From: Roridomyces roridus
Lineage: Eukaryota > Basidiomycota > Agaricomycetes > Agaricales > Mycenaceae
Direction: 5' to 3'
NCBI GenBank assembly: GCA_029378245.1
Contig: JARKIF010000001.1
Span: 2,542,001-2,606,000, forward strand
DNA: 64,000 nt
Below are positions 21,211 to 33,422 of this stretch, in pieces (position 1 is the stretch's first letter; each line of letters begins with the position of its first letter). A model generated the notes under the pieces. That model was given only the letters and a program-made list of their open reading frames with translations. It was not told where the DNA came from and made no database searches. The translations under genes were made by a program, and so were the position numbers.

Positions 21211-24178
21211 ATGCATCTCCCCACTTCTGAACGACTCCTCCTTGACGAGGCCAACAGTCTTCTCTGTGACCTACTCTCTCGACATACCTCGAATGGCTTG
21301 GGGAATATGTCTCCGAGCTTGTATGACACGGCCTGGGTGTCTATGGTCTCGAAAGACGGCCAATTCTGCTTTCCTTCCGCCTTTCAATATCTTCTCGACC
21401 ACCAGGCCCCTTCAGGAGGATGGGAGGCGACATCGGACACCGATTCAATCTTGAATACGCTTGCCGCCCTCCTTTCTCTAGTAAAGCACCAGTCCGCGGG
21501 CGGTGATGCGCACTTGGCCAGTCGCATCGACAAAGCCGAGCTCTATTTGTCTGCCCGGTTCGACTCGTGGGACCATTTCCACGGCGGAACGCGTCGGGTT
21601 TGAAGTAATAATCCCCACGATGTTATCCTTGCTTTCGCAGCAGGGCATCGACTTCAACTTCCCAGGGCGCGACGAGCTCATGAGACTCAATGCTGCCAAG
21701 CTATCCAAGCTCCAACCGGATATGATATACAACAATTTCACGCCGTTGTTGCACTCGCTCGAGGGACTCATTGGCCATCTCGATTTCGATCGTCTGGGTC
21801 ATCATAAGCGTCAGGGCCATTTCATGGCATCGCCGAGTTCCACGGCGGCGTATCTCATCCACGCGTCGGTTTGGGACGACGACTGTCAAGCCTATCTCGA
21901 AGAAGTGCTTTCCCAGAGCGCCAAGTTTGACAGAGGCTCAGTCCCTTGCGCCTGGCCCACCACATTTTTCGAGATTTCATGGGTTAGGGCAGAACTTACC
22001 CTTTCTTGTCGATACTGATTCGCTGTTCTAGATTGTCTGTAATCTGTGGGATGGCGGCTTCCGTTTCCAAGAGTTGGATACCGCTCACACTACGCGACTA
22101 CGCGATATATTAATTGAGGGGATTGAAGCCAGTAACGGCGTGGTCGGATTCAGTGAGCGACTCTCGTTCATTTTCTCGTCCACTCAATAATGTCTTCCAG
22201 CTTTACACGTTGGGGCTGACGCCGACGACAGTGCAAAGATACTCAGCGCACTATCTCACCTTGGCGTTCACAAATCCGTCGTTCCACTCCGCACGGCTTT
22301 CGAACGGGAAAAGCATTTCCAATGCTATCCATTTGAGCGCAATCCAAGCATAACCGTCCACTGCAACGTCCTCTCCGCCCTTTTAGACGCCGGCGCGCAA
22401 GACGCTACAGACTATAATGATGTGAATGAATCCGTTCTCAAAGCTGTGACCTTCATTGCCGAGGCCTGGTGGACTACAAATAGCGAAATACTAGACAAAT
22501 GGGTACGTCATCAACTCGAGCATTCACCTGAATCTCATTCATCGGCCAGCACGACTCGCGTTACTACGTTCTCCTCCTCGTTGCTCAAAGTTTGACCAAG
22601 TTCATGTTATTGTTCAACGACGGGCACTTTGCCGAGTTTCCGGACCTGCTCGTGCAGACCAAGACACCGATTGTGCTCTTCCAGGCACTCATACGGCTCC
22701 TTCAAGGTCAAGGACCCGACGGCTCCTGGGGCTCCTGTGAAGAGACGGCTTATGCGCTCCTCGCGCTCGTCAAACTGGCAAGCCTCCCCTTCGTTGCCAT
22801 AATGCATGAGACCATTCAGCGATCTATACGCTCTGGTCGCGAATTTTTAGCTTCCACGTTAACGGGAGAGTTGGATACCGGGGACCAATCATGTCTTTGG
22901 ATCGACAAAGTCAATTATCGCATCCCGCCCGTCTCCTTCTCCTATGTAATCTCTGCCCTCAATGTCTCAGCCGCGCCGATTCCCGACTCATCCTCGACAT
23001 ACGGGCACCTCGACCGTCTCATCTTTATTCCAGTCAAAAAGGTTCAGGGATTTTCGCACTTTTACGGCAAAATGCCCTTGTTCCGTGACTGTGCCGATTG
23101 GCAGCTCCTCGCCTATATTGCGGAGGGCTATTTGTATCTGCCGATCCTCGAGGAAGTCAGCAAGGCTGTCTTCAAGCGCGAAGGCATGGACAAGGAGCCT
23201 TATACAGAGTACATTCCTTTCAGTTGGACGGCCGCCAATGCGATGCGCAAAAAGTATTCTTGCCCGCAAAATCTCTTCGTCCTCATGACTATTAGTCTGG
23301 TCAATGTAAGAGCATTCCGTTGGCAATCGACTGTTTCTGAATCAGAGTAGTTTCAGGTGGACGAGTTCTTCGATTCCATGGTGCAGGACGAGGGAACGGC
23401 GGCCCTGCCCGCGCTTCGGAAAGCACTGGACGATATATTTGCTGCCCTTTACAGTGGCGAAGATATCACCTCTTTCGACTGCGGAGATGGACCCTATTCC
23501 AAGATGGTTGGGTACCTGCATAAATATATATGCTTCATCGACAACTATCCGACTTCGCAGAGGGCTTCACATTACGACAAGGAGCATCTCAGACGGGAAC
23601 TCAAGGCGTACCTCCTCAGTATGGTTCAGCAGACAGAGGACAATACGGTCTACGCAGCGCAGACCTCTTGGAATACGGTTCTTCACCCAGCACACTCGTA
23701 CCTCAAATGGGTCAGAACGATTGGGTCCGAACACATCTCGGGATTCTGTGCCTCTTCGCTCTTCATCTGTCATCTTTCTCCCGGCCTCGATGTCTTCCCC
23801 ACGCCAGAGCTCAAGTTCATCGCTCAGGACTGCATTACCCACATGTGTGTGCTTTGTCGGATCTGGAACGACTGGGGGAGCATGGACCGCGATATAGCAG
23901 AGCGGAACATCAATGGGATGAACTTTCCCGAGTTTCAGGGTATGACGGAGCCCGAGGTCAAGGCGGCAATGAGGCGCATTTCCGACTATGAGCGGAACTG
24001 CCTCCACAGGTCGCTCGCTGATCTCCGTGCCGCGGCTCAAGAGTCCATGGGAGAGGATCAAGGTAATACATGGGCTGATGCATTCGATCTTTTTTTCAGA
24101 GGCGCGGAGGTGTACAATGCGATATACGAGCTGAAGGATATTAGTGCATGGAAGTTGTCGTTGGTGAATGGGAAATGA
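21211..24178 (+). CDS. Bifunctional diterpene synthase (copalyl diphosphate synthase / kaurene synthase type), apparent frameshift
   Basis: The class II half should cyclise GGPP to a copalyl-type diphosphate, and the class I half should ionise and cyclise it further. N-terminal MSPSLYDTAWVSMV and APSGGWEATSDTDSIL are family blocks. The class II acid motif is DADD in HVGADADDSAKILSAL, followed by NPSITVHCNVLSALLD and a GPDGSWGS motif. Class I metal sites are DEFFD (after the last intron) and NDWGSMDRD, an NSE/DTE variant ending in Asp. Four introns join cleanly, giving about 920 residues. The frame changes between WD (21573) and ISTAERVGFEVIIPTM with no intron possible: one extra C at 21573-21574. 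The product is unknown; ent-kaurene, pleuromutilin-like or other labdane-derived skeletons are all possible. Confidence 0.9.
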
Positions 24179-24946
24179 TGGATCTTAGAGCATGGGCGGT
24201 ATTGGGCGGTATGTTGTCATGGGTGTGTTACGATAAGTACTCGTTCGTGCCAATGGAGATTTAATACGGCACTAGGGGCGCCCCGGGCGGTTTTCAGAGA
24301 TAAGTGAAGTATGGAAATTTGAATAGCTGAAAGAGCAAATCGAGGTCGTAGTAGTGTGCAATTCCGCGCGGTAATAACTAGTACCAGTAGTTGTAAGTGC
24401 AGTCACTGCAGTGGGCGCCGTGCCGCGACGTCCGACTTGTTCGGAGACAGTAAAGCCAAACCGATCACGGTGATCCGAGTTTGACCCCTGTTTGTTCGAC
24501 TTCCAAAAAGGTCGTCTTCAACTTTCAACTCAGTCTTGACTCTTCTCGTGCTGCCTTCAGATTCCTGAGCTTTCGGTTGCTGTACTGGGACCCGGTACTA
24601 TTGCTGACCTGGTAGATGCTGCATGAAGCTGCCATGCCGACCTCGAACACATCCTTCCCACTCACCGACCACTCACCAATAGTAAATATACACGCCTTTC
24701 CCACACCTTTGGCGCCTGCTGTACGTTTATTCAGACATGTTCTCAAGATCTTGTTCCGGCGGTGAGCTTCCCTGCATCAAATGCCGTGCCCTCGGTGTCA
24801 GAGTATTGTGTAGAAACGTTAGACGTCCAACGCCACCTATTCAATGCGGGGCGAAGAGAACTGATCCGGCTAACATTTGGCTCCAGGGCACGGTGAATAT
24901 TATAAGTACTTGGTCAGTCGAAGACTGTAGCGACTCTTGCAGCAGG
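24179..24946. other. Intergenic, 768 bases after the diterpene synthase
   Basis: It contains the synthase 3' end and the promoter of the DUF6533 gene. A tandem GGGCGGTATT-type unit occurs twice near 24193-24212. No coding-like frame, RNA gene or repeat family was recognised. Confidence 0.5.
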
Positions 24947-26451
24947 ATGTCGGCCCCTCCGGCTCTCCCGGATATAGCAACTCTGACAACAGCCTTTGAA
25001 CACCTGTGAGTTTCAGATTCCTCGGAATTTGGTTTCCGCTCAACTCAGACAGGTATGCCATCAAGTACTACTTCGTGGCTTGCGGGGTGGTCCTGTTCCT
25101 TGACATAGGTAATATCGCAGTCAAGCTTGCCTTTCTCAACAAGTTAATTGCCCCTCGTTCTAGGACTGACCTTTGACCTCGAGGTCGAATACATTTGGTC
25201 CAGAAAATGGGGCTTGTTCACGATTCTCTGGGTCTGCGTATGTCCTCGCCATTCCATATTTGCGTTCACTCAACTAAGCGCTCCTTCAGCTCAGATATAT
25301 CCCTCCTCTCATGGAGATTGTAGTAATAGATGGTGAGCCGATATGTACAACTCTCTACACGCCGACTCTTAGAACAACTTCAGCCTTATTCGACCCTTCA
25401 TGGACACCCCAAGTGTCCGTCAAAATTTCCCAAAATATACGTCGCACTTACCGAACATTAGCTGTGCACGCTTCTTAGCTTTCCCGGGCTCCTATTCCTT
25501 GGTCTGCGTGGGGCTGGTTCAGTGCGTATTCGCTCTCCGGATGTATGCTCTGTACGGAGGCCGACGCTCCGTCCTGCTCGCCTTCCTGCTATTCTTTATC
25601 GGGGAGGTGGCGTTCATGGCGGTGAGTCTCCATCGCTTCCAAGCTACCCCTCATTGACTCGGTCACAGGTATTCATTAATCATACAACCTTGCTCCCCGA
25701 CCCACCAGGCGTTGTCGGGTGCGCGGGAGGAGGCTCTTTTGGAAGGTAAGCACGAGATATTCAGCCCTTACATCGGGTTCACACTGCTTCTAGTCGCGGA
25801 GCAGTAGCATTTTGGGGCCCCGCGTTCATATTCGACGTGGTTGTTTTCGCCATGACTATATACAAGTCCTACAAAACCCTGCAAGGGAGCAAATCTCTCG
25901 GTCTTTTGGGCGTTGTTTTGCGAGACGGTTCCATCTACTTTGTGTAGGTTTTTTTGCCCGATACTCCCGCCCCTCCTGACCGATTTCTAGCATTGTTGCA
26001 ATAATCAGCGTGGTAAATATGATGACCATGATTGTAAGTCCTTTGAACTCATTCATGGCTGCGATCCTATTAAACATCGCTAGTTTGCGCCTCTCGATCT
26101 TCTCTCCGTCAACGCCAGGTAAGTACAATCAATTTGAAAGGAAGAATGTAAGAGCCGAGACTTTACTTTAGTTTGGCCACCACCCTTCCTGTGATCCTCA
26201 CGAACCGCCTCGTCCTCAATCTTCGTGCATCCGACGTTGATCATGAAACGGCTGATTCGCTTCCCCCAAGTCAGTCAGTGGGCTCCTCCATGACTTTCCA
26301 GAGGAATTCGACTGTCGAAAGCTCCAACACATGGGCCTTTGGGTCTGTGATTGATGTCCTGGGCGGCACAATAGCGAAAAAGGCCCATGCGTTCGAGTTC
26401 GAGTTGGAGTCGTCCATGAGTTTTAACCCTCGAGGGAGTTCTGACTCTTGA
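24947..26451 (+). CDS. DUF6533-type seven-helix membrane protein
   Basis: Start MSAPPALPDIATLTTAFEHL. Exon pieces spell the basidiomycete DUF6533 pattern: YAIKYYFVACGVVLFLDI, TFDLEVEYIWSRKWGLFTIL, RMYALYGGRRSVLLAFLLFF, GPAFIFDVVVFAMTIYKSYK and a last exon with LVLNLRAS before a Ser-rich cytosolic tail ending SSDS-stop. Six to eight very short exons are implied, and some boundaries are not resolved. The family has many copies in mushrooms and no proven function. It follows the diterpene genes on the same strand but need not belong to them. It is convergent with the nucleoporin gene. Confidence 0.72.
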
Positions 26452-26576
26452 GCTTTGATGTATATGTATACCTTTGATCTGGGATCAGTGTCATAAACAA
26501 GACCCAACACCACTCGTCCGAACGCCCAATTAGGAAATCTTTGCGTGCATACTACATTGATCAGATAAAACTACCG

Positions 26577-29500
26577 CTACTTCTTCCCGAACCCTTCCGA
26601 AACCCAAGAACCGCTCAAGAAATTCTCAGGAGACGTCGTGGTCGTCTTTCTCTGGAAATCTGGGAGCGGCCCCCAGTCGAACGAAGGAGGAGACGGTGTG
26701 GCCGGGGTGCCAGCAGTTCGTTTCAGAGGAACAGAGGCAGAAACACGAGTCTTCCCGCTCCCTCCGGCTCCTCTCCTCACCGGTGGTGGTGGGGATGGAT
26801 TGAAATTGTCTTCGGGAAAATCGAACCCAGCCATGGGAGGTGTCTCTGGTCCTGGGCTAAATGATCCCACAGAAAAGGCTCTGATCGGAGTCTGGGGCCC
26901 GAGCGATCCGAGACCGAGATCAAACCCTGGTCCCTGCGCTTGCGGCGTTTTGAATGCAAGCGGAGCTGGAGAAGCGGACGCAGCCTGGGTATTCAACAAA
27001 GGCTCTTTGCGCACAGCCAACAGCGCTCGCTTGAGTTTGTGGGCGGATCTCTCGGCGTTGAGGGCTGCAGCAGTGGTAACAGCGACATGGGGAGTCACAT
27101 CGAACGGCCGCTGTCTTGAAACCGGGTCGGGGAGGCGCGCGTCGCGAGTGCTGGCATGACGACCACCACGGGAACTTTCCTTCATGTCGATCTTCGCAAT
27201 ACGAGCAGCCAATCTATCAACATCGTTTGTTTGGTTGTCGAGCGCTATATCCATGTTTCGGAAGGTCCGGTTCAACGTGTCCAATGTGGGAGCCCTGAGC
27301 GATGTCAGCATCCAAGTTATTCCGAAGTGAAGTAGCGTACCGCAGGCCAGGATTTCCCGAGTTCGCTCGGCTAAGCCGTTTCTTGGATTCTTGAAGATGA
27401 GCTTCGAGTTTTTGGATGCGGTCTTGCATCGCCTATTCAAGTTGAGACACATAATCGATATGTTGCAATGCCACGCACCCGGATGCTTCTCCTCAATTGC
27501 GTCTGAGTCTCAAGATGTTCGGGCCCAAGAGTGCGCGACTTGAGCATCTTGGCGAAATCGTTGTCGTGCTGGGCTTTCAAGAACCTTCCGATCTCCTCTC
27601 GTCGGGTTCCCGCTATCACGGAGTGAGTAAGAAGAGACAGAATAAGGGCCAGTCGACGCACCTTTGAGCAAGTTACTTTGCAGCTCTCTAATAAGCTTTT
27701 GTCGTTGCAACCTGTCCTCTTTCAAGTCCTCCAGATCTCGCTCATACACCCGCATGGTCTTCCCGAACTGAAGAGCATCCGGAAGCGCCCATTTCGCCTT
27801 ATCACTCAAGTCTGCTGAACGCTTAGATCCACCAGCCGATTTAGTCAACTCCACTCTCCTCTGATTAGCAGCTTGAGCCAATAGACGGAACTATATACGG
27901 TTAGCTTGCTAACTGCGCTGATTTGGCAGAGACTTACATCCTCGAGTTCCCGAGTCATGCTCGTGAACAGAAGCGCGCACTCCTTCTGCATCCCCTCCTC
28001 CATTGAGGCCTCTGGAGGGGCAGCGAGAGGCGACGGTGTCTTGGGGAATCCTGACACAGGCTGAGATCCAAACAGGCCTCTTTGCGAGGCCGGAAGCGGC
28101 GTCGAGGCATTGGGGAGTGCAGCTTGTGGCGCTGGCAGTGGAACGGGGGTCGTCGGAGAACTCGACGAAGAGGCACCAGCTGGTGGTGTTTGCCCAAAGA
28201 GTCCCTTCGGCAGTGAAAACGCTGGAGTCGCGGGATTCGGCGGCGGTGTACCACTTGAGGTGGTGGCCTGTCCGAAAAATCCTTTGGGCACCGTGGCCGG
28301 GGTGTTCAACGGTGGTGAAGTCGCGGTTGCAGGCTGCGCGCTTTGACCAAAGAACCCGGTGAGTGGCGTTGAGCTGGAGGGGCTAGGAATGCCTGGGGAC
28401 GTTTTAGTGAAACTGGGAAGAGGTGCTCCGGCCAATGGCATCTTTGGAGCCGAGGACCCAAACGACAGCGCCGAAAGGGGAGGAGTCTTGGGTCTTGCCG
28501 GTTTGGCAGATTTGGGTTCCTCGTCCGATTCAGCGGTTTTTGTGGGTAAAACCCCGAAGACCGTCTTGGGGGATGCCGGTCGAGGCTTGGGGGTCTTTTC
28601 TTCCTGCACCGATTTCTGCTTTTCCTCTTCATCCCCAGAGACGGGAGCATTTGCCAACGGAGAGCTACGAGTGGGCCGAGTGCTTGGCCGACCCAAGCCG
28701 ATGCCAAATGGTGACGGCGCGACAGGAGCGGGAGCTATGACAGGTGTTTTAGGAGGTGATTCGGGCGGCCTCTGATTTTTCTCTGGGCTGCCGGGCGGGG
28801 TCGTACTCTCTTCGCGAATTGTAGACAAACGACCTTCCGAGGAATCAGAGTCCTCCGACGGCGTGGGCGATTTGGAGACCAGGATCTCTGGGACCGCCTC
28901 CGCACGTGGCGTGGAAGACGGTGACCGGGACGGCGGTAACGGCACTGCCGACGGTGATGGTGAGTGCGGATCATCGTCATCGTCATCGTCTGGCGGCTCC
29001 GAATCTGATTCGAAGCTCTCCGATAGGAAGGAATCAGCATCGTGGTCCTCTTCCCCGTCGTCTTCGTCGTCCACCTCTCCGTCGGCATCCTCCGCTTCGC
29101 CCGAAACGTCAACAAAGGAGCTGCTTTGAGACAGGGTACCAAAGGAGGACTCGCCGGACATTCCTGCCTCTTTATCCTCTTTCTCTTTGCTCTTTGGCGT
29201 GCCATCCTCAGCCTCTTTCGGAGGGGGGGAGAACACAGAGACCGGTTTGATAGGAGTAGCCGATTGCGGCTTGCTAAAGACGGATTTCGGTTCATCTCCA
29301 ATCTTCAAAAGGTCGCCAAATGACTTGGCGGGGGTGGTGGACGCTGCCAGGCCGACTGGGGAGCCGCCAAATGCACCGAAGCCACCGGAAACAGGCGGTG
29401 TAGGGGTTGATGTAGGGGAGGGGGAGGCGGGCGAAAACGCTGATTTAGCACCACCCAGCACCGACGGCGAACCGAACGCAGGGCTGGCGGTTGCCGCAGA

Positions 29501-32350
29501 GGGAGTGGCTGGAGGAGTGCCCCCGAAACCACTAAATGCGGAGACAGCAGGCTTCGTTGGAGAGCCGGTGTTCAAGAAAGGCGAAGATGTTGGGGCGGCG
29601 CTGCCGAAAGCTCCAAACCCAGAGGCAAGTTTGAATCCAGATGATGCGCTCTTCAGATTGCCAAACGCGCCTGTGGTCGTTGGGGGATTGCTAGTGGTGA
29701 AAGTCATTTTGGGCGCAGCCGGAGGGGGACTATCGTTGGGAGAATCCGCTCCTCCATCCCTCGGAGAGTCTGGGGATGAAGTAACTGAACTTTGAAGCGG
29801 CTGGCTTCCGAATGCAGACACTGAAGTAGCACCAAATGCCGAAACAGGAGGAGTTGTTGGTCGGTTGAAAGCACTGGCACCGCCACCACCAAAGGCTGAT
29901 TGAGTCGTAGAACTCGGAGCACCAAACGCTGATGTCGGCGCTGCAGTCGGGGATGTTGCAGAATTGTTTGAAGAGGCGGCCGCCCCGAAAGCAGTTGTCC
30001 CAGAAGCGAACGCACCGAATCCTCCACTGGACGTGGATGGAGTCCCGGAAGCGGAAGTGTTCCCAAAGCCCGTCGCGCCGGTAGCAAATCCACTGAAACC
30101 CCCACTCGCTGGAGCTGAGGCTGGAGTCATAGAGGCACCGGAACTAAACCCAGTTTGTCCAAACGCCGACGCAGGTTTCTGCCCAAACCCCGTCTGCCCA
30201 AAAGCTGAACTACCAAACGATGGCTTGCCGAACGCAGACGTCGTAGCGGTGCCAGATGTGGCATCGCTGCCTCCACCGCTGAAGGCTCCGCCGCTGAAGG
30301 CACCCCCAGCCCCGAACGCGCTGGGTTGTTTCGGGTTTGCAAATGCTCCACCAGTCACAGCGCCGAAAGCACCGAACCCACCCGCCGGTTTGACCAAGGC
30401 TGGATCGGAGAAGGAAGCCGGTGGGCTCGGGGTGACTTGATTGGCGGGGTGATTTGGTGGAAGAGGAAGGGGGCTAGGGGAGCCGAAGATTCCTCCTCCA
30501 ACAGCCTTCGAGTTGTTATCCGAGGCGGTATCAGAACCACCGAGGGACAAGCCTCCAAATGCGGAGGGAGTGGCCTCGCCCATCGACACTGACGGGGTAG
30601 AAGTAAGTGGCGGGGCAGTTGGAGGAGGGCTCGTGGCGCCGAATGCAGAGGGCGACGACGCGAAGGCACCAAAGCCCCCACTGTTGGAAGAACCAAACGC
30701 GCTGGTAGTGGCAGAGCTACCAAAGGCAGATGCAGGTTTGCTGGCGGAGCCAAAAGAACTCTGACCGAATGCCGAAGTAGTGCCGGAGGAGCCGAACCCA
30801 GAAGATGATGAACCGAAAGCACTCTGCCCAAAGGCTGGCTTCTGTGGGAATGCAGAAGATTGCCCAAAAGAAGGGGAAGGCTGTCCAAAGGCGCTGGTCG
30901 TAGCTGCCCCGAATGCCGAAGGGGTGGGGGACGTCGGCTGTCCGAACGCAGACGCACCGGGAGAGGGCGATGGCTGCGTAGCGTGGGAAAGACCAGCGTA
31001 GGGCTTCGACTCCGGATGTGATATATGCCATCCTTGCACAGTGCCGTCGTTAAGATATGCATACATTATGGGCGTTTCAGCGGTGAGATCCACATCGAGC
31101 GCAAGTAAGAATGTATCCTCGTCGTTCTTATCCAAGGGAACGGAGAGTGGGTTCTCCTGCGACTGCTGGAACCAACGAGAGCCAGAGTTTCCAAGCACCT
31201 CCAAGTCGGTAGAGGAGAGATCCCCTACCACTATGAGAGCTTTCGCTTCCTCTCCAGATGGCGGGTTGGGGTCCTGGTCCCAGCGATGCAGGATGAGAAC
31301 CTGCGAGCTTTGTTGTCGGTCAGGTAAAGGGAATGGGTGAGTCAGCTGCACGAAAGCAGCCACATTGGATCGCGAGTCCAAGGAAACAATGTGATGGGGA
31401 GGGTCCCCTGTATTCGACCCGTAGCTTGTGCGGAATGTGAAAGTAGGTCCAATCCACTGCAAAGATACCAATGGAGAATTGGCAGTAGCGGGGATATGCT
31501 TGAGCGGTGTTGCATTATTTGTTGTACCGAAGGTCAAAATGTCTCCAGTACGCAAAGCGATGGCGAGCTGCTTCCCCTTGGGAGACCATGATGCTGAAGA
31601 AAATGAAATTCGGTACAGCCAAGAGGACTGAATGACGCACCCGCCACAGGAGCATTTTCAAAATCCGTTCCAGCCCACGCGCCTTTCGATTGCATCTGCA
31701 TATCCAGCATTTGCACGGTGCCATCCGACCTGACAATGGCCACGAGCTGCGCAAGATCGGGTTCGTTACTGGGATTTGGTAGAATTTGCACGGGAGGGCT
31801 CGAAGATTCTTGGAAAACCTGGATGGGCTCTACTTGTGCAGAGGAGGAGGCGAAAAGCTGCGCCGTATCAAACACAAGTATCTGACCCTGCTCGGTGCCC
31901 GCGAGGAGGCGCGTGTCATTGCAAGCAAAGGCAAGGACGATGGGTGTGCAAGGCAAGGTACGTTGGGGTTGAAAGGGTTCTTTGTCATTGAAGGCTTGTC
32001 GTAAATCGCCCAATTTCGATATAATCAGCCCTGTTGAACAGTCAGGAAAAAAGTGCATGTTTCAATGAACGACGGCACCAGTAGACGTGGTTGCAGCAAA
32101 CCATCCACCATGGGCATTCGCCGTGGCAAATACCTTGCGGACACTCGTTGGCTGCAGGGGGTCTTGAGAGAGAGTTACACGCGTCTGCTTGTTCAAAAGA
32201 CGAAATGCAGGATACTGCACAATGTTAGCGAAAGGACAGCGAAATGAAGGAGTGACAGACGGTGAATCCATCCGGCTGTGGTCGGTTTAAAGATGTGTCG
32301 AGCTTTACCGCAGACTGGCTGGGTCTGCTTAGAGGCGCGAATGCACTCAT
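26577..32350 (-). CDS. NUP159: FG nucleoporin, Nup159/Nup214 type
   Basis: The cytoplasmic-face nuclear pore protein that recruits the mRNA export helicase Dbp5. The start is taken at MSAFAPLSRPSQS (32348-32350); an in-frame upstream Met would overlap the divergent SH3 gene. The first 400 or so residues form a beta-propeller (YPAFRLLNKQTRVTLSQ, KLGDLRQAF, RLLAGTEQGQILVFDTAQLF, SWSPKGKQLAIALRTGDILT, VVGDLSSTDLEVLG). A long Ser/Ala/Gly-rich region with many AFG, GFG and FGQ repeats follows (about 29.3-31.0 kb). Next come an acidic block (about 28.95-29.1 kb), Pro-rich sequence with GLFGQ and GFFGQ, and C-terminal coiled coils (27.2-27.9 kb) used for complex assembly. Length is about 1,750 residues. 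Introns cluster at both ends. Confidence 0.9.
29300..30970 (-). repeat. FG-repeat domain of the nucleoporin
   Basis: Dozens of degenerate FG, AFG and GFG units separated by Ser, Thr, Ala, Pro and Gly spacers are encoded on the minus strand. They form the unfolded, transport-factor-binding part of the protein. Because the codons are GC-rich, long open frames appear on the opposite strand as well; these are not genes. Confidence 0.85.
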
Positions 32351-32476
32351 GTTGGGCTGTGGACGCGGTCGAGCTCGGCTACGCGTGCGTGTGACTCTTT
32401 TGATGCCGGCCGATTTTGGTTTGATCGCCAATCCAGTGCTGCCACTGCCATCACTTTCCTTTCTACGACCACCACC

Positions 32477-33283
32477 ATGTCTGAGGCTGCTCTCCTGGCT
32501 CATGTTGTCTCTCAAGTCGAGAGGTTCCCTACCATTCCCGTGCACACGTTCCTTGTCTAATTCTTTCTGGTCGCAGCAATGTCAACTTTCTGGTGTCGCA
32601 GAACTATATTTCTCAGTCGGATGCCTCGACCTTCCTTGCAAAGCTACCTGGCTCCTCCAGTGTGCCCCAAAGGGCCCCTTCCGCTCCACGTAGGACCATG
32701 AGCGCATCCTCTGGTCCTCCTGTCGTGCAGGCCCGCGCGCTCTGGCCATACAATGAGAATGGACAGGTAGGCAACCGTCATTCCACTCTTTAAATACACA
32801 TCATGGCTGTTATCCAGGACGCAAACGATCTGTCCTTCTCTACTGGCGACATAATCGAAGTAGTCCGGGAAGAGAACGCCGATTGGTGGATGGGGCGCTT
32901 CAACGGCAAAGAGGCCCTGTTCCCCTCTGCCTATGTGGAGAAGATCGCTGCTCCTGCTCCTGCGGGACGCAACGTCCCCCCCGCTCCAAGAAATAACGGT
33001 GCAGCCAAACCCTATAAGCCTTTCATGGCCGCGCATCAGGGTCAGGATGTACCCCCTCCACCAGGAGGTGGCACCAATTCCGTGGGTTTACAAGAAGACC
33101 AGGCTGGTCAAGCAAAGGTGCATTACTCTTTTTAACGCTATTTCGCTTCCAGGGCTTAATTTCCGTCAGAAACGCTCCAAATTCGCGCCTTATGGGAATA
33201 CACTAGCGCATTCTGCAGCGGGAGGAGTTGGCTTCGGTGCCGGGAGCGCCATTGGAGGAGGACTCGTACGTGCCATCTTTTGA
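32477..33283 (+). CDS. LSB1/PIN3-like SH3 domain protein, copy 2
   Basis: Same plan as the gene at 8443-9529: N-terminal helix MSEAALLAHVVSQVESNVNF, SH3 domain ARALWPYNENGQDANDLSF, GDIIEVVREENADWWMGRF and NGKEALFPSAYVEKI, a shorter Pro/Ala/Gly tail, and the C-terminal signature NTLAHSAAGGVGFGAG then SAIGGGLVRAIF-stop. All three introns are GT-AG, while copy 1 has a GC donor at the matching SH3 position. The tail is shorter and less Tyr-rich than in copy 1. It is divergent from the nucleoporin with 126 bases between the starts. Confidence 0.88.
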
Positions 33284-33422
33284 TTACAGTTGGCTTCGAG
33301 GCTGGGGCGGCGATTGGCGATGCGGTTCGCGCGATTTTTTGATCGCAGGCGCGTCTCTTATTTATTTTCCGCGCGACAATTGTCGTTTGTATATGCAATG
33401 GTATTACTATTTCTTCCTGGAG

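Noticed and set aside
21480..21540. An intron in the diterpene synthase (GTAAAG to CCAG or CGAG) to explain the frame change
   Set aside because: Any such splice would drop or shift the conserved RIDKAELYLSARFDSWD segment; the frame change lies downstream of it.
24947..26451. DUF6533 gene as part of the diterpenoid pathway
   Set aside because: The family is very abundant in mushrooms and has no known metabolic role; adjacency alone is not enough.
29187..30440. Long plus-strand open frames of 150-200 codons inside the nucleoporin
   Set aside because: They are the reverse complement of GC-rich FG/Ser/Ala repeats, have no start context, introns or family match, and the minus-strand protein explains the sequence.
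32350..32503. Upstream Met (MSQESSLRHGGG) as the nucleoporin start
   Set aside because: It would overlap the start of the divergent SH3 gene; the Met at 32350 leads straight into the conserved propeller and leaves a normal promoter gap.
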